Shown: positions 17,100-26,126 of the stretch, in pieces
How positions within the stretch are numbered: position 1 is the stretch's first letter
How the letters are laid out: each line of letters opens with the position of its first letter
Source: Pseudomonas sp. HOU2
GTDB lineage: Bacteria; Pseudomonadota; Gammaproteobacteria; Pseudomonadales; Pseudomonadaceae
Assembly: GCF_040729435.1 (NCBI RefSeq)
Contig: NZ_CP160398.1
Span: 806,001 to 870,000, forward strand
DNA: 64,000 nt
Direction: 5' to 3'
Made by a program: the position numbers and the translations under genes
Notes under the pieces: generated by a model
Told to the model about the DNA's origin: nothing
The model's input: only the letters and a program-made list of their open reading frames with translations
Database searches by the model: none

Positions 17100-17174
17100 T
17101 CAGTGTACGAACAGGGCGATCAGGATGATGATCGGGATCGGTACACCGAGGAAGAACAGAAGTAGAGAGCGCAT
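17100..17174 (-). CDS. 24-residue hydrophobic peptide
   Basis: A tiny gene encoding a single membrane-spanning peptide: a basic start (MRS), about 18 hydrophobic residues with a central PIPIII, and a short VH end. It is supported by an AAGGAG ribosome site at ideal spacing, by lying 15 bases after the stop of the upstream membrane protein gene, and by a terminator directly downstream. The function is unknown; it may assist or modify the neighbouring membrane protein. Confidence 0.65.
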   Translation of the reverse strand: MRSLLLFFLGVPIPIIILIALFVH

Positions 17175-17189
17175 GGTGATTCTCCTTGT

Positions 17190-18131
17190 TTAACGGACTG
17201 GAGGCAGCGTGGTCGTGGTGGCGTAGGTTTCGACTTCGACATACTCGACCGCGTCCCGGCGACGACCGCCGAAGGTGGCTGCGAGGCTGGCGAAGAACGC
17301 ACCGGCCAACAGTGCAATGAACATCCACAGCGAAGTCCAGGCAGCGACTTTGGCAGCGGTGTCGGCAGCCTGTTGGGCTTTGACTTTGGCGTCAGCGATG
17401 GCTTTCTGAGTGCGGGCATAGACGTCGTCGACACGTTTCTCGGCGTCGGCCTGACTCAGGTTGGTCCGTTGTGCGACCAGTTGTGCGAGGTAGGTACGGT
17501 CTTCAGGGCTGAGTTGGCCGTTGGCCAGGCTCTGGGCGAAGATCCGGGTTACCGCGCCGTGGGCGGCGTCATCGCTGACGGACGCTGGGCGGTCATCACG
17601 GAACAGGCTGTCGACGAAGTAACCGTACTGGTCGCTGTTGGTGTTGGCTGCGGCAGTACCGGCCGCTTGAGTCGCGGCAGCCGCTGCGCCACCGGCAACA
17701 CTGGCACCGGCCTGCACACCTCCGCTGATTACACTGCTGACCGAACCGACCACCAGCACAGCGGTGACCAGCGTGGCCACGCACCAGGCGAGGAAACCAT
17801 GGGCGGTATCACGGAAATACACTTCATCACCGTGCATGTTGGCCCACTTCACCCGCAGACGACCGGCGATATAGCCACCGAGGCCTGAGGCGATGATTTG
17901 CGTCGCCGCCAGCCAGACAATCGTCGAAATCCCCAGACCCTTGGCGCTGATGCCTTCCCCGGCCCAAGGTGAAACGGCAGAGAATCCCAAACCGAAGCCA
18001 AGCAGCACCAAAATCATCGACAGTGCTGCGGCCGCCGCTGCGCCCGCGAAAATCGCGCCCCAGGACACGCCTGACACGTTGCTCGACTCTCCTTCGAAGG
18101 CAGGATAAAACCCATCAGGGGATCTATTCAT
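17190..18131 (-). CDS. Conserved membrane protein (PhnA-like annotation)
   Basis: A 313-residue protein. Hydrophobic segments occur at residues about 25-50, 65-90, 110-150 and 270-295; a soluble region (about 165-265) contains a helical, alanine- and lysine-rich stretch (KAIADAKVKAQQAADTAAKVA). The opening SWGAIFAGAAAAAALSMILVLLG resembles proteins sometimes labelled PhnA-like, for which no function is known. The start at 18131 is supported by GGAG; the longer open frame is unlikely. The small hydrophobic peptide gene follows in the same unit. Confidence 0.7.
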   Translation of the reverse strand: MNRSPDGFYPAFEGESSNVSGVSWGAIFAGAAAAAALSMILVLLGFGLGFSAVSPWAGEGISAKGLGISTIVWLAATQIIASGLGGYIAGRLRVKWANMHGDEVYFRDTAHGFLAWCVATLVTAVLVVGSVSSVISGGVQAGASVAGGAAAAATQAAGTAAANTNSDQYGYFVDSLFRDDRPASVSDDAAHGAVTRIFAQSLANGQLSPEDRTYLAQLVAQRTNLSQADAEKRVDDVYARTQKAIADAKVKAQQAADTAAKVAAWTSLWMFIALLAGAFFASLAATFGGRRRDAVEYVEVETYATTTTLPPVR

Positions 18132-18438
18132 TGTTGTAGTGCTCCAGGCATGAAAAATGGTGTTACAACTCGTCACCAGATGAATTGCAGCGACCGTGCC
18201 ATTCGCCAACTTTAAATAAATCGTTATTTTTCAACAGGTTAAAAAGACTGAACTTCTTAGGACCATGCAATTTGCAACAATCGGCCGAAAGCAGCGGGTT
18301 TTATGCATTGAAGACAAATCCGCAACGCTGTCGGAATTTGCAGGAGTGACAGGCTATACATGAAAGTTAATTTAAAGCGTGCCGGAAAATACTTGGCAAA
18401 ATGCTGCCATTCCGTTTGAACCGATCAAGGCCTGCTCT
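18132..18438. other. Intergenic region between divergent genes
   Basis: AT-richer than its surroundings and presumably carries the promoters of the membrane protein gene and of the two-component operon. I see no REP, clear operator or RNA hairpin in it. Confidence 0.5.
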
Positions 18439-19122
18439 ATGACTCGTATTTTGACCATCGAAGACGACGCCGTGACTGCCCGTGAAATCGTCGCCGAACT
18501 CAGCAGCCACGGCCTGCAAGTGGATTGGGTCGACAATGGCCGCGAAGGCCTCGACCGTGCCGTCAGCGGCAACTATGACCTGATCACCCTCGACCGCATG
18601 CTGCCGGAACTCGATGGCCTGGCCATCGTCACCACCCTGCGCACCATGGGCGTGGCGACGCCGATTCTGATGATCAGCGCGCTCTCCGACGTCGATGAGC
18701 GCGTGCGCGGCTTGCGGGCCGGCGGCGATGACTATCTGACCAAACCGTTCGCCACCGACGAGATGGCGGCGCGCGTGGAAGTGCTGCTGCGCCGCCAGAA
18801 CAGTGTCGCCACCCAGGCCACCACGTTGCAGGTGGCCGATCTGGAACTGGACTTGATCAGCCACGAAGCACGCCGCGCCGAGCAGGTGCTGACGCTGCTG
18901 CCGACCGAATACAAGCTGCTGGAATTTCTGATGCGCAACAGTGGGCAGATCCTGTCGCGGATGATGATTTTCGAAGAAGTCTGGGGCTATCACTTCGACC
19001 CGGGCACCAACCTGATCGACGTACACATCGGTCGTCTGCGCAAGAAGATCGACGCGGCGGGCAATGTTCCGTTGATTCGCACGGTACGGGGCTCGGGTTA
19101 TGTCATTGCCGAACCCGTCTGA
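18439..19122 (+). CDS. OmpR-family response regulator
   Basis: A 227-residue regulator: receiver domain with acidic pocket E8/D9/D10, phosphoacceptor D52 (LITLDRMLP) and K102 (TKPF); C-terminal winged helix with LLPTEYKLLEFLMRN and VHIGRLRKKID. Start MTRILTIEDD is chosen for family length; an open frame continues upstream. The histidine kinase gene overlaps its 3' end by 23 bases, so the pair is co-translated. The signal is not evident from the sequence. Confidence 0.92.
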   Translation: MTRILTIEDDAVTAREIVAELSSHGLQVDWVDNGREGLDRAVSGNYDLITLDRMLPELDGLAIVTTLRTMGVATPILMISALSDVDERVRGLRAGGDDYLTKPFATDEMAARVEVLLRRQNSVATQATTLQVADLELDLISHEARRAEQVLTLLPTEYKLLEFLMRNSGQILSRMMIFEEVWGYHFDPGTNLIDVHIGRLRKKIDAAGNVPLIRTVRGSGYVIAEPV

Positions 19123-20494
19123 CGGCTGGCGCTCCTCCAGCAGTCGACTGCTGGCGCTGTACAGTTCGCTGTTCGTGGCCTGGAGCGCGATCCTCATGGG
19201 GGTCATGTATTTCGAGGTCTCCGGTTACCTCGACAACCTCGCCAAGCATTCGCTGATGCAACGTCAGCATCTGTTTTCGCACTTTCGCGGTGAGCAACTG
19301 GAAGAAGCCCTCGCCGCCAGCATGACCTTCGATATCCGCGGCATCGACGCCTATGGCCTGTTCGACGCCCAGGGCGTGTACCTCGGCGGCGCCCTGCAGC
19401 AGTTGCCCGAAGGTCTGCCGCTGGATGGCAAGATCCACACGCTCGACGACTGCGCCGACTCCGACGACCCGACCCTGCCCGCCGACAGTTGCGACGCGGT
19501 GGCGACCCAGACCCGCGACGGTCGCTGGCTGGTGTTGTTGCGCGATAACGGTTCGTTGTTCGCGGTGACGCGGATCATCCTGCATGCGTTGTTCTGGGGG
19601 GTGTCGCTGACGATCCTGCCGGGGATTGCCGGTTGGCATCTGCTGCGCCGCCGGCCGATGCGCCGTATCCGGGCAATTCAGGACAGCGCCCAGGCAATTG
19701 TCGCCGGCGACCTGACTCACCGCTTGCCGCTGTCCAATCGCCGCGATGAACTGGACATGCTCGCCGCCATCGTCAACGCCATGCTCGATCGCATCGAACG
19801 GCTGATGCATGAAGTCAAAGGCGTGTGCGACAACATCGCCCATGACTTGCGTACGCCGCTGACGCGTTTGCGCGCGCAGTTGTATCGCATGCAGCAGCAG
19901 GCCGGTGAAGGTTCACAGGAAGCGGCGCAACTGGATCTGGTGCTGGCGGAAGCGGATACGCTGATGGCGCGGTTTCGCGGATTGCTGCGGATTTCCGAAC
20001 TGGAAGATCGCCAGCGGCGCTCGGGTTTCGTCGAGCTGGACCCGGTGCAGTTGCTGGAAGAATTGCATGAGTTCTATCTGCCCCTGGCCGAGGAAGGTGA
20101 ACTGCTGTTCGTGCTGAACATGCCGGAAACCCTGCCGCCGCTCAATGGCGACCGGGCGTTGTTGTTCGAGGCCCTGGCAAACCTGCTGAGCAACTCGATC
20201 AAGTTCACCCCGGCGGGCGGCACGGTGATTCTGCGTGGCGTGAATGATGGCGGGCATACGCGCATCGAGGTTCACGATTCCGGGCCGGGGATTCCCGAGG
20301 CCGAGCGCGAGGCGGTGTTCCAGCGCTTTTATCGCGCCGAGGGCGGGCAACCGCAGAGCGGCTTTGGTCTGGGCCTGTCGATTGTGGCGGCGATTGTCAG
20401 CCTGCATGGCTTCAATCTTGAAGTGGGCAGCAGTGAGCTGGGCGGGGCGAAACTGGTGCTCGATTGTCGGCAGAGTTTGATCGCCAACTCCTGA
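19100..20494 (+). CDS. Sensor histidine kinase
   Basis: A 464-residue membrane kinase. Transmembrane segments lie at about residues 17-39 and 160-182 and enclose a periplasmic sensor domain of about 120 residues. HAMP follows (residues 183-236), then the HisKA H-box DNIAHDLRTPLTRL with H248, then the ATPase domain (N box LANLLSNSIKFTP, DSGPGIP, GFGLGLSIV). It partners the overlapping response regulator. The sensor domain contains two cysteines (in DDCADS and DSCDA), a possible disulphide or metal site; the ligand is unknown. Confidence 0.92.
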   Translation: MSLPNPSDGWRSSSSRLLALYSSLFVAWSAILMGVMYFEVSGYLDNLAKHSLMQRQHLFSHFRGEQLEEALAASMTFDIRGIDAYGLFDAQGVYLGGALQQLPEGLPLDGKIHTLDDCADSDDPTLPADSCDAVATQTRDGRWLVLLRDNGSLFAVTRIILHALFWGVSLTILPGIAGWHLLRRRPMRRIRAIQDSAQAIVAGDLTHRLPLSNRRDELDMLAAIVNAMLDRIERLMHEVKGVCDNIAHDLRTPLTRLRAQLYRMQQQAGEGSQEAAQLDLVLAEADTLMARFRGLLRISELEDRQRRSGFVELDPVQLLEELHEFYLPLAEEGELLFVLNMPETLPPLNGDRALLFEALANLLSNSIKFTPAGGTVILRGVNDGGHTRIEVHDSGPGIPEAEREAVFQRFYRAEGGQPQSGFGLGLSIVAAIVSLHGFNLEVGSSELGGAKLVLDCRQSLIANS

Positions 20495-20497
20495 TCC

Positions 20498-20589
20498 CCT
20501 GTGGGAGTGAGCCTGCTCGCGATGATGGTGGATCAGCCAACCTATTTGTTGAATGACCCACCGCTATCGCGAGCAGGCTCACTCCTACG
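20498..20589. repeat. REP pair, family B
   Basis: Inverted GGGAGTGAGCCTGCTCGCGA copies about 45 bases apart, just after the kinase stop. Confidence 0.88.
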
Positions 20590-20617
20590 ATCCGCGGTCC
20601 TGAAAACATGCGATCCC

Positions 20618-20711
20618 CTGTGGGAGCTGGCTTGCCAGCGATGACGGTGCTTCAGTCGATATCGGTATTGACTGGACCGCCGCTATCGCTGGCAAGCCAG
20701 CTCCCACAGGT
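20618..20711. repeat. REP pair, family B (second)
   Basis: Inverted GGGAGCTGGCTTGCCAGCGA copies directly after the previous pair, making a tandem doublet between convergent genes. Confidence 0.88.
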
Positions 20712-20725
20712 TTTTGTTGGATTGA

Positions 20726-21136
20726 TCAGGCCGGGTAATTGGCCCGCAGTGCTTCAAGCCCACCCTGATAGATGCCGCTGAACAGCGCCACCACTTCCTC
20801 ATCGCTCACACCCTTGGCGTTGAAGCGACCCGACCATGTCACCCGGGCGCCCTGCCCCTGGGCTTCGACCTTGATCGTCGCCAGGTAATCGGTGGCCGGG
20901 AACGGCGCCTGTTCGATCGAGTAACTGTAAGTCCTGGCGGTGTTGTCGAACGCTTGCAGGCGCTCGATCACCACGCCGCCATCGGCGGTTTGCAGGGTGC
21001 GCACGCGACCGCCTTCGCTCAGTTCACTGTTGGGAATGAAAGGCAGCCAGTCCGGCAGCGTGTTGAAGCCGCCGATCAATTGCCAGACCTGATCGGCCGA
21101 GGCCGGAATGTCGATGGTTGCAGATGCAGTTGCCAT
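20726..21136 (-). CDS. SRPBCC (START/Bet v1-like) family protein
   Basis: A 136-residue helix-grip fold protein: ATIDIPASADQVWQLIGGFNTLPDWLPFI is the usual first strand-helix of the polyketide cyclase/SRPBCC2 group, and the C-terminal long helix starts at EEVVALFSGIYQGGLEAL. Such proteins bind hydrophobic ligands; this ligand is unknown. It is the last gene of a three-gene operon with an SDR and an aldo-keto reductase, suggesting a role in handling a small carbonyl compound. Confidence 0.85.
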   Translation of the reverse strand: MATASATIDIPASADQVWQLIGGFNTLPDWLPFIPNSELSEGGRVRTLQTADGGVVIERLQAFDNTARTYSYSIEQAPFPATDYLATIKVEAQGQGARVTWSGRFNAKGVSDEEVVALFSGIYQGGLEALRANYPA

Positions 21137-21166
21137 AAATAAAAGTTGCTCCAGAAAGATTCGGGT

Positions 21167-21964
21167 TCAGATCGCCATGCTGTCGACAACGCCGCCATCG
21201 ACCCGCAGGGCCGCGCCGGTGGTGGCCGAAGACAGCGGCGAAGCGATGTAAGTCACCAGATGCGCGACTTCTTCGACATCGGCCACACGCTGGATGATCG
21301 AGGTCGGGCGAGCCTTCTGCACAAAGGCATCGGCTTCATCGCGCAGGCTGCGGCCGGATTCGGCAGCGGCGTCCTTGAGCATCTGCTCCAGGCCATCGGT
21401 GAAGGTCGGCCCCGGCAGGATCGCATTGACCGTGACGCCAGTGCCAGCCAGACGCTTGGCCAGACCATGGGACACCGCCAGATTGGCGCTTTTGGTCACA
21501 CCATAGTTGAGCATGTCGGCCGGCGTCGCCACGCCGGATTCCGAAGACAGGAAAATGATCCGCCCCCAACCCTGCTCGACCATCGCCGGCGCGTAATGCC
21601 GCGACAGGCGCACGCCGGAAATCACGTTGACCTCGTAGAAACGCGTCCACTCGCTGTCCGGGGTGTCGAAAAAATCCACCGCATCGAAAATGCCGAGATT
21701 GTTCACCAGAATGTCGGCGCGCGGCTCGGCGGCGAACAGTTTTTCCGCGCCTTCGGCGGTGCCCAGATCCGCCGTCAGACCGCGCAATTGTGCAGCCGGC
21801 ACCTTCTGCCGGATGCTCGCCAGCGCCTGCTCGACCTTGGCCGTGTCCCGACCGATCACCACCACTGTGGCGCCGGCTTCGGCCAGCGACTGGCTGATGC
21901 CCAGACCTATACCGGCGGTGCTGCCGCTGACGATCGCCAGTTTTCCACTCAGATCTATTTTCAT
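21167..21964 (-). CDS. Short-chain dehydrogenase/reductase
   Basis: A 265-residue classical SDR: NAD(P)-binding GSTAGIG (residues 14-20), NNLG around 88-91, catalytic serine near 140-141 and YGVTK with Y154 and K158. The substrate is unknown. It overlaps the upstream aldo-keto reductase by ATGA and is followed after 30 bases by the SRPBCC gene; the divergent LysR gene probably regulates all three. Confidence 0.9.
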   Translation of the reverse strand: MKIDLSGKLAIVSGSTAGIGLGISQSLAEAGATVVVIGRDTAKVEQALASIRQKVPAAQLRGLTADLGTAEGAEKLFAAEPRADILVNNLGIFDAVDFFDTPDSEWTRFYEVNVISGVRLSRHYAPAMVEQGWGRIIFLSSESGVATPADMLNYGVTKSANLAVSHGLAKRLAGTGVTVNAILPGPTFTDGLEQMLKDAAAESGRSLRDEADAFVQKARPTSIIQRVADVEEVAHLVTYIASPLSSATTGAALRVDGGVVDSMAI

Positions 21965-22983
21965 GCTTTCACCTCATCGATTGGCAACGGTGCACGTTCG
22001 GACACCAGTTTTGCGTCACGCATGGCCTGCCAGAAACCGGCGGGAATCAGCGCCGACAATGCCGCGACATCTTCAGCAATGCGCCCCGGTTTGCTCGCAC
22101 CCGGAATCACCGCAGCAACGGCGGGATTGGCCAGCGAGAATTGCAGGGCTGCCGCTTTTACATCGACGTTAAACGTAGCGGCGATACGTTTGATCTGCTC
22201 GACCCTGGCGATGATCTGCGGGCTGGCCTTCTGGTATTCAAAGTGCGCGCCGCCGGCCAGAATCCCGGAACTGTACGGGCCGCCGACCACGATCTCGACG
22301 TTCTGCGCCAGCGCCGCGTCCATCAGACGTTGTAGCGCACGGTCGTGATCGAGCAAGGTGTAACGCCCGGCGAGCAGGAAACCATCCGGTTGCGCTTCCG
22401 TCAGATCGAGGGTCAGTTCGCACGGCTCGACCTTGTTCACGCCCAGGCCCCAGCCCTTGATCACGCCTTCTTCGCGCAGTCGGGTCAGCACTTTGAAAGC
22501 GCCGGTGCGGGCCTGATTGAAGTATTCCAGCCATTGATCACCGTAGAAGTCCTGGGCGATGTCGTGGACCCAGACGATGTCCAGGCGATCGGTCTGCAGG
22601 CGTTTGAGACTGTCTTCGATCGAGCGCGGCGTGGCGTCGGCGCTGTAATCATTGACGATTTTGTTCGGCCGACCGTGTTCGAACACCCCGCTTTTTTCGC
22701 CCAGATCACGGGCGGCGGCGTCTTCGACTTCATCGAGAATCACCCGGCCGACTTTGCTGCTGAGCACGTAGTCATCGCGCTGGTACTGCTTGAGCGCCTC
22801 GCCGAGGCGGATTTCCGAAAGCCCCGAGCCATAAAACGGTGCGGTGTCGAAGTAGCGCACACCGGCATCCCACGCGGCGTGCACGGTGGCTTGCGCTTCG
22901 TCTTCGGGGATGGCTCGGAACATGTTACCCAGTGGCGCGGTGCCGAAGCCCAGTGGGCCGGGCAATTTGTCTTTCAAGCTCAT
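21961..22983 (-). CDS. Aldo/keto reductase
   Basis: A 340-residue NADP(H)-dependent TIM-barrel reductase of the D-threo-aldose dehydrogenase / pyridoxal dehydrogenase-like group. Visible features are FDTAPFYGSGLSEIRLGEAL (catalytic Asp and Tyr) near residue 45, the catalytic lysine in VLSSKVGR, and LDIVWVHDI (catalytic His). Start 22983 has GAGGA upstream; the longer open frame has no such site. It is first in the operon, divergent from the LysR gene with about 110 bases between. Confidence 0.9.
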   Translation of the reverse strand: MSLKDKLPGPLGFGTAPLGNMFRAIPEDEAQATVHAAWDAGVRYFDTAPFYGSGLSEIRLGEALKQYQRDDYVLSSKVGRVILDEVEDAAARDLGEKSGVFEHGRPNKIVNDYSADATPRSIEDSLKRLQTDRLDIVWVHDIAQDFYGDQWLEYFNQARTGAFKVLTRLREEGVIKGWGLGVNKVEPCELTLDLTEAQPDGFLLAGRYTLLDHDRALQRLMDAALAQNVEIVVGGPYSSGILAGGAHFEYQKASPQIIARVEQIKRIAATFNVDVKAAALQFSLANPAVAAVIPGASKPGRIAEDVAALSALIPAGFWQAMRDAKLVSERAPLPIDEVKA

Positions 22984-23095
22984 TGCGTTGTCCTCATAGG
23001 TGTCTGGTCTGTATGACCGTTGAGCAGATCCTAGATTGCCGGACTTAGACCGTCCAAGACATAATGCGCAGCACTTGAGTCCCCAAAGGTCTGAC

Positions 23096-24058
23096 ATGAT
23101 CGACATCCGCCAATTGCGCTACTTCGTTGCCGTCGCCGAAGAAGAACACGTCGGCCGCGCGGCCGAACGACTGCATATTTCCCAGTCGCCGCTGAGCCGG
23201 CAGATCGCCCAGCTTGAAGAGCGCCTGGGCCTGACCCTGTTCGAGCGCAGTCAGCAACGCATCCGCCTGACCCGCGACGGCCAGACTTTTCTTGCCGAAA
23301 CCCGCGCCCTGCTGACCCACGCCAGTCGCCTGGAATCCCTCGGCAAACGCCTGGGGCGTGGTGAAGAAGGCGGTTTGTGCATCGGTTACAGCGAGAACGC
23401 CATGCACGCCGGGGTGCTGCCCAATGCCCTGCGGGTGTTGCGGGTGGATCGGCCGAATGTGCACGTCGCGTTGTACAACCTGAGCTCTGCTGAACAACTC
23501 GAAGGCCTGCGTCAGCGTAGTCTCGATATCGCTCTGGTGAGTGAGCCGCCGACCGATGACGATCCAGACCTGCTGGGGTTTCAGGTGCTCGACGATCCGA
23601 TGTTGCTGGCGCTGCCGGAACAGCATCCGCTGGCCCGTCAGGACGCGCTGCACCCGGCGGATCTGGCTGGGCAGGAATGGATCGGCGTGCAAGCGCGTCA
23701 GGGCGCGGGTGATGAGTTCGTCAGTGCCTGCATCCGCGCGGGATTCACTCCCGATGTGCGCATGCAGGCCACCGAGCCGTTCACCGCGCTGGGGCTGGTG
23801 GCATCGGGGCTGGGGATCGCGATGATTCAGAAAGGCCTGAGCCACAACGCTCCGCCCGGGGTTGTGCTGCGCGAAGTGCCGTGGCTGGCGTTCACCACAC
23901 CGCTGTGGGCGGCGTGGCATCGGATCAATTTGCGGCCATTGGTGGAGACGTTTCGCAAAGTCCTGACGGACCCAACCCCTTCTGACCAATCCACTCGCGC
24001 CAGTGGGGGGCAGCCTGCTGGGGATGGCGGTGGCATATCCGGCATCGCTGTCGACTGA
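23096..24058 (+). CDS. LysR-family transcriptional regulator
   Basis: A 320-residue LysR regulator with helix-turn-helix VGRAAERLHISQSPLSRQIAQLE near the N terminus. Start 23096 is preceded by AAAGG. The C-terminal residues after about 300 (SGGQPAGDGGG...) are encoded by the beginning of a REP array, so the natural C terminus has been extended or replaced by repeat DNA. It likely controls the divergent aldo-keto reductase/SDR/SRPBCC operon. Confidence 0.9.
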   Translation: MIDIRQLRYFVAVAEEEHVGRAAERLHISQSPLSRQIAQLEERLGLTLFERSQQRIRLTRDGQTFLAETRALLTHASRLESLGKRLGRGEEGGLCIGYSENAMHAGVLPNALRVLRVDRPNVHVALYNLSSAEQLEGLRQRSLDIALVSEPPTDDDPDLLGFQVLDDPMLLALPEQHPLARQDALHPADLAGQEWIGVQARQGAGDEFVSACIRAGFTPDVRMQATEPFTALGLVASGLGIAMIQKGLSHNAPPGVVLREVPWLAFTTPLWAAWHRINLRPLVETFRKVLTDPTPSDQSTRASGGQPAGDGGGISGIAVD

Positions 24059-24492
24059 CAGTCCGCTTTCGCGAGCAGGCTCGCTCCCACCGGTACAGCG
24101 GTGACGGCGGAATTTGTGCCTGGCGCCAATTCCTGTGGGAGCTGGCTTGCCAGCGATGGCGTTGGCTCAGCCACATCCTTGCTAGCTGACACACCGCTAT
24201 CGCTGGCAAGCCAGCTCCCACAATGGAATGGCGGTGTGCCCGGTCTCTGCAGGCAGCACAAAACCTGTGGGAGCTTGCCTGCAAGCGATGGCGGCGGGTC
24301 AGTCACATCCTTGCTAGCTGACACATCGCTATCGCTGGCAAGCCAGCTCCCTCAGGTACAGCGGTGACGGCGTAATTTGTGCCTGGCGCAAATCCCTGTG
24401 GGAGCTGGCTTGCCAGCGATGGCGTTGGTATGTCCGGCATCACTGTCGGCTGACAGTCCGCTTTCGCGAGCAGGCTCGCTCCTACAGGTCTG
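24000..24492. repeat. Array of tandem family B REP doublets
   Basis: About seven REP copies in alternating orientation (GGGAGCTGGCTTGCCAGCGA and the GCGAGCAGGCTCGCTCCCAC variant). Spacers repeat too: the segment containing GTACAGCGGTGACGGCG and TTTGTGCCTGGCGC occurs at about 24094-24130 and 24356-24392, showing duplication of whole REP units. Confidence 0.85.
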
Positions 24493-24528
24493 GGGGGATT
24501 TCCGATTTCGGTTCGGCCCCGCCCTTTG

Positions 24529-24560
24529 TCAAAAGATTGCAGCCTGCGGCAGCTCCTACA
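24529..24560. repeat. Single family A REP
   Basis: A lone copy of the GCAGCCTGCGGCAGCTCC REP without an inverted partner, just before the methyltransferase gene. Confidence 0.75.
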
Positions 24561-24614
24561 GGGAGGTAGCGGTGGATCTACACTCAGGTGATGAGTCGTT
24601 GCCGTGAGGTGCCC

Positions 24615-25274
24615 ATGAAAATGTCTGCGCAAATGACCGTGGTCGCGGTGCTGGCCACCCTTGCCTATCTGGGGCTGGCGGTGTGGGGCATTGGCGGGCC
24701 GGCGGTGTTCTTTTCGCATGGGGCGCTGGTGCTGGTAGCGCTGGCCACGGTGCTGATGGTGGTGGCGTCGCTGTTCACCGATGTGAACATGAGTTCCGGG
24801 GAGCGCGAGGACCGGGCCAATCGCTGGGTGATTCCGGCGTTCGGCGTCATTGGTCTGGTCAGCGGTTTTCTCCCGGCGTACTGCGATCGCATCGACTTCT
24901 GGACCTTCGGCGCTGAAGGCGTGCGTTGGCTCGGCGCGTTGCTGTTTATCGTCGGTGGCGCGCTGCGGCTGTGGCCGGTGTTTGTGCTGGGCCGGCGGTT
25001 CAGCGGTTTGGTGGCGATTCAGCCGGGGCATCGCTTGGTCACCGACGGCATCTACACGCGCCTGCGCAATCCGAGCTATCTGGGGCTGGTGGTCAATGCC
25101 GTGGGCTGGGCGCTGGCGTTTCGTTCCAGTGTCGGGTTGATGCTGGCGGCGCTGACGTTGATTCCGCTGATTGCGCGTATTCACTCGGAAGAGGCGCTGC
25201 TGCGCGGGCAGTTTGGTGCGGAGTACGAGGCTTATTGCGCGCGTAGCTGGCGGCTTCTGCCTGGCATCTATTGA
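24615..25274 (+). CDS. Isoprenylcysteine carboxyl methyltransferase (ICMT/PEMT)-like membrane protein
   Basis: A 219-residue membrane protein with about five hydrophobic segments. The C-terminal third carries the signature of the ICMT/phospholipid-methyltransferase superfamily: GHRLVTDGIYTRLRNPSYLG (cofactor-binding RNPSY) and the end IHSEEALLRGQFGAEYEAYCARSWRLLPGIY with conserved E-E and Y residues. The substrate in bacteria is generally unknown. The start at 24615 is favoured by GAGG six bases upstream over a GTG 27 bases earlier. Confidence 0.85.
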   Translation: MKMSAQMTVVAVLATLAYLGLAVWGIGGPAVFFSHGALVLVALATVLMVVASLFTDVNMSSGEREDRANRWVIPAFGVIGLVSGFLPAYCDRIDFWTFGAEGVRWLGALLFIVGGALRLWPVFVLGRRFSGLVAIQPGHRLVTDGIYTRLRNPSYLGLVVNAVGWALAFRSSVGLMLAALTLIPLIARIHSEEALLRGQFGAEYEAYCARSWRLLPGIY

Positions 25275-25280
25275 TGCCCG

Positions 25281-25366
25281 TGTAGGAGCTGCCGCAGGCT
25301 GCGATCTTTTGATCTTGCTTTTGAAAATCAAAGTCAAAAGATCGCAGCCTGCGGCAGCTCCTACAC
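25281..25366. repeat. REP pair, family A
   Basis: Inverted family A pair between convergent genes; may work as a terminator. Confidence 0.88.
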
Positions 25367-25379
25367 GGGCGGCGTTGTG

Positions 25380-26048
25380 TCAGGTTTTTTGCAGGCGCAG
25401 TTGGTTTTGGCTATCGACGGTGACGCTTAGCGACTCATAGCTGTCGGTAGTCGCGTGGCGGGTTTCGAGCGGATGCTGGTGGGTGGTGGTGATGATCATC
25501 AGCGCTGCTCCGGCAGCTTCAGCGGCCTGGATACCTACGGTGGCGTCTTCGAAGATCAGACAGTCGGCAGGCTCGATCCCGAGGCGCTTTGCCGCCAGAC
25601 GGTAACCCGCCGGATCAGGCTTGCCAGCGGTCACATCCTCAGCCGTGATCATCACTGCAGGCTCGGCAATTCCCGCCGCCGCCATCCGCCGCAACGCCAG
25701 ATCCCGTGGTGCCGAAGTCACCATCGCCCAGCGCTCCTTTGGCAAGGCATCGAGAAACGCCGCCGCCCCGGGAATCTGCACGATCCCTTCCACGTCGTCG
25801 ATTTCCGCCTGCGCGATAAACGCCGCTTGCGCCTCGGCGTCTACCCCCGGCAGGTTCAGGCGGCGGATGGTGTCGATGGCGCGAGCACCGTGAATGGTCG
25901 GCAGGAAGCTCTCGACATCAACCCCGTGCCGCTCGGCCCACGCGGCCCAGACCCGCTCGGCGGCGGCGATGGAATTGAGGACGGTACCGTCCATGTCGAA
26001 CAGGAACGCGCCGAACGCGCGGTCGAAGACGTTATCGTGAGCAGACAA
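25380..26048 (-). CDS. HAD-superfamily phosphatase (beta-phosphoglucomutase/sugar-phosphatase-like)
   Basis: A protein of about 222 residues of the HAD-IA subgroup. Motif I FLFDMDGTVLNS gives the nucleophile and acid aspartates, motif II TSAPR the threonine/serine, motif III K in GKPDPAG, and motif IV FEDATVGIQAA. It probably removes phosphate from a sugar phosphate. The start is uncertain: no ATG lies close to the conserved region, so I propose the TTG at 26048, preceded by AAAGGA; an ATG at 26090 would add a 14-residue tail. Confidence 0.85.
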   Translation of the reverse strand: MSAHDNVFDRAFGAFLFDMDGTVLNSIAAAERVWAAWAERHGVDVESFLPTIHGARAIDTIRRLNLPGVDAEAQAAFIAQAEIDDVEGIVQIPGAAAFLDALPKERWAMVTSAPRDLALRRMAAAGIAEPAVMITAEDVTAGKPDPAGYRLAAKRLGIEPADCLIFEDATVGIQAAEAAGAALMIITTTHQHPLETRHATTDSYESLSVTVDSQNQLRLQKT

Positions 26049-26126
26049 AAGGTCGCATCCTTTGACAGAACTGGGCGATTGGCCGGGCAATGTAGCATTT
26101 TTGCCCGGCCATTCGTCCCGAATGGC

